Shown here: positions 22,671 to 24,013 of the stretch, piece by piece
Position numbering within the stretch: the first letter of the stretch is position 1
Layout: each line of letters opens with the position of its first letter
Virus record (IMG/VR): IMGVR_UViG_3300012920_005264
Location: 1-24,013 of that record
Length of the DNA: 24,013 bases
Direction: 5' to 3' (one strand)
DNA from: a virus
The notes under the pieces: generated by a model
What the model was told of the DNA's origin: nothing
What the model saw: only the letters and a program-made list of their open reading frames with translations
The model's database searches: none
Program-made: the position numbers and the translations under genes

Positions 22671-24013
22671 CCCTGAAATACTACCTCCTCTAGTATCGTT
22701 GTCTCAGGATCGTAGTAGACTGACCCTGCATTCCCTAATTTAGAGAAGGGTCTATTCTTGTCAACAATAAATTGTGTAGTGTTACGTTCTGTATCATCCT
22801 CTGCTTCTGTGTCTCTCTTTAGTTTGATACAGATGATAGCCTCTTCCTCAAGAGATGCTGCATACTTGGTGCGTCCATCCTCGTTGACCTGAGAGATAAA
22901 GATAACACCAATGTTTAGTTCCTTGGCAAGCTGTGCCATTCGAGCACCCAGAGTTGTCAGTGTACTGGTTGCTGCATCAACCCCAGAGTTTGACAGGTAG
23001 GCTAGACGCTGAACGTGATCTATGAATACGAACTCTGCCCCATAGACTGTGACTGCTGTCCTTACATGATCTAGTATCTTCATTGGGTCTTCATGGCTAC
23101 GCATCTCAAAGGGAATCGTGTGTTCATCCCTTGCCATCTTCTGACCTGCGTCAATCACCTGTCGCTCATCAAAGCCATTGGCTTGTGCATCCTCTTTGGT
23201 TCTGACATTTACACCTAGCTCGTAGGTTGCCATAGCTCGAAAGGTTGTAGACTTCATTTCCTCCATGTGGACAAGACCAATGCGTACCCCTTGATTAAGA
23301 AGAGCACACTCAAAGTACCTGGCTAGTTCAGTCTTACCCTGTCCTCGCATAGCCTTGATGAATGTGATGCCACCCTTGACCATACCTCGTAGCTTTTCAT
23401 CTAAACCAGAGTGTCCAGTAGGTACATACTCGTAAGGGTTTTCATAAAGGATTGCTTTCTCTACTTCTAAGTCACCTACAAAGAAGTTGTCAGGACTGAA
23501 TCTTTGAGGCTTGAGTGCTGCCCACTTAAGATCTTCACCATCACCCTCCATCAAGAACTCATTAGCATCCTTCCACTTGGACATAGGAACGTAGTAGAAC
23601 TTATCAGGCATTGTGCTGTAGAGTTTCTCTGCTGCTGCCTTGCCTGTGTCATCAGACAACTCACCTGCGTAGACCACCATCTCAAAACTGTTGAGGTAGT
23701 CAAAGTTTTTCTTGAGGAACTCATCATTGAACGAACCACTGGGCAGTGACTTCACTGGGTAGGATTTACCTAGCACCTGATACAGACTGGCTGCATCGAA
23801 CTCACCCTCTGTGATGTATATACGTTTGCTAGATCCTGCGTTAAAGTCAGGGCCAAATAGATCAGTCAGTGCTCCTCGTTCCTTAGTCCAGAACTTCTTC
23901 TCGTCATGCCCTCTATACTTTACATTATTCGAATATTTGAATGCGTACCTAACTGGTACACCACCCTCACCATACTGCAACTGAATGTTGTAGAGCTTTG
24001 CTACATCCTCATC
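22667..24013 (-). CDS. T7 gp4-like primase-helicase, N-terminus outside the window
   Basis: The frame stays open to the window edge, so the first part of the gene, including any zinc-binding primase domain, is missing; about 448 residues are visible. A Toprim domain is recognised by RIYITEGEFDAASLYQVL and the KWKDANEFL segment that parallels T7 PCKDANECH. A DnaB/gp4-type helicase follows: Walker A AMRGQGKT at 23330-23353, Walker B FVFIDHVQ, and the FISQVNEDG motif. In the Toprim domain the T7 DMDEAG signature reads LSDDTG, so the first acidic residue is changed. The protein unwinds DNA ahead of the polymerase, whose gene overlaps its stop by 4 bases. Whether it also primes must be judged from the missing part. 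Confidence 0.93.
   Translation of the reverse strand, partial: DEDVAKLYNIQLQYGEGGVPVRYAFKYSNNVKYRGHDEKKFWTKERGALTDLFGPDFNAGSSKRIYITEGEFDAASLYQVLGKSYPVKSLPSGSFNDEFLKKNFDYLNSFEMVVYAGELSDDTGKAAAEKLYSTMPDKFYYVPMSKWKDANEFLMEGDGEDLKWAALKPQRFSPDNFFVGDLEVEKAILYENPYEYVPTGHSGLDEKLRGMVKGGITFIKAMRGQGKTELARYFECALLNQGVRIGLVHMEEMKSTTFRAMATYELGVNVRTKEDAQANGFDERQVIDAGQKMARDEHTIPFEMRSHEDPMKILDHVRTAVTVYGAEFVFIDHVQRLAYLSNSGVDAATSTLTTLGARMAQLAKELNIGVIFISQVNEDGRTKYAASLEEEAIICIKLKRDTEAEDDTERNTTQFIVDKNRPFSKLGNAGSVYYDPETTILEEVVFQG

Noticed and set aside
1-24013. tRNA genes, CRISPR arrays, insertion sequences, integrase or attachment sites
   Set aside because: No cloverleaf-like sequence, spaced direct repeats, transposase or recombinase motifs were found on reading; gaps between genes are too short for most of these.

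Overview
This window reads as about 24 kb of a tailed marine-type bacteriophage, most likely a podovirus with a T7-style replication module that infects an alphaproteobacterium. Evidence: a T7-like chain of replication genes (primase-helicase, family A DNA polymerase, gp2.5-like single-strand binding protein, PD-(D/E)XK exonuclease, T7 endonuclease I homologue), a B12-dependent class II ribonucleotide reductase as found in roseobacter phages of the cobavirus/SIO1 type, and a row of very long Ala/Gln-rich virion proteins. No phage RNA polymerase, integrase, tRNA, CRISPR array or insertion sequence is visible. The host assignment is inference.

Layout. Two convergent arms meet at a bidirectional terminator near 15.18 kb. 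The left arm (1-15165, almost all + strand) carries the end of a cysteine-rich protein of unknown role, a carbohydrate cassette (607-6127), then five tightly packed genes that look like internal or ejected virion proteins (6145-15165), one with a lysozyme-like fold. The right arm (15198-24013, all - strand) is a compact early/middle operon, read from right to left: primase-helicase (its N-terminus lies outside the window), DNA polymerase, SSB, RecB/Cas4-like exonuclease, endonuclease I, a small acidic protein, MazG-like pyrophosphohydrolase, class II RNR, a DUF1289 Cys protein, a 51-residue basic protein, a PD-(D/E)XK nuclease-like protein, DUF3310, and a small phage protein. Many neighbours overlap by 1-17 bases, which suggests translational coupling. 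Two of the small genes (16118-16273 and 18600-18755) are easily missed because they are only about 51 codons long.

The notable part is the cassette at 607-6127. It encodes recognisable versions of four of the five enzymes that make ADP-L-glycero-beta-D-manno-heptose: heptose-7-phosphate kinase, heptose bisphosphate phosphatase, heptose-1-phosphate adenylyltransferase and ADP-heptose 6-epimerase. Beside them are a GT9/heptosyltransferase-like protein, a NodU/TobZ-type O-carbamoyltransferase and a cupin. The missing step is the sedoheptulose-7-phosphate isomerase (GmhA), which the host or possibly the cupin could supply. The set suggests that the phage makes, transfers and perhaps carbamoylates heptose, either on host lipopolysaccharide (superinfection exclusion) or on its own virion. 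The two halves of the usual HldE enzyme are separate, in swapped order and overlapping in different frames; the phosphatase gene is inverted against all its neighbours.
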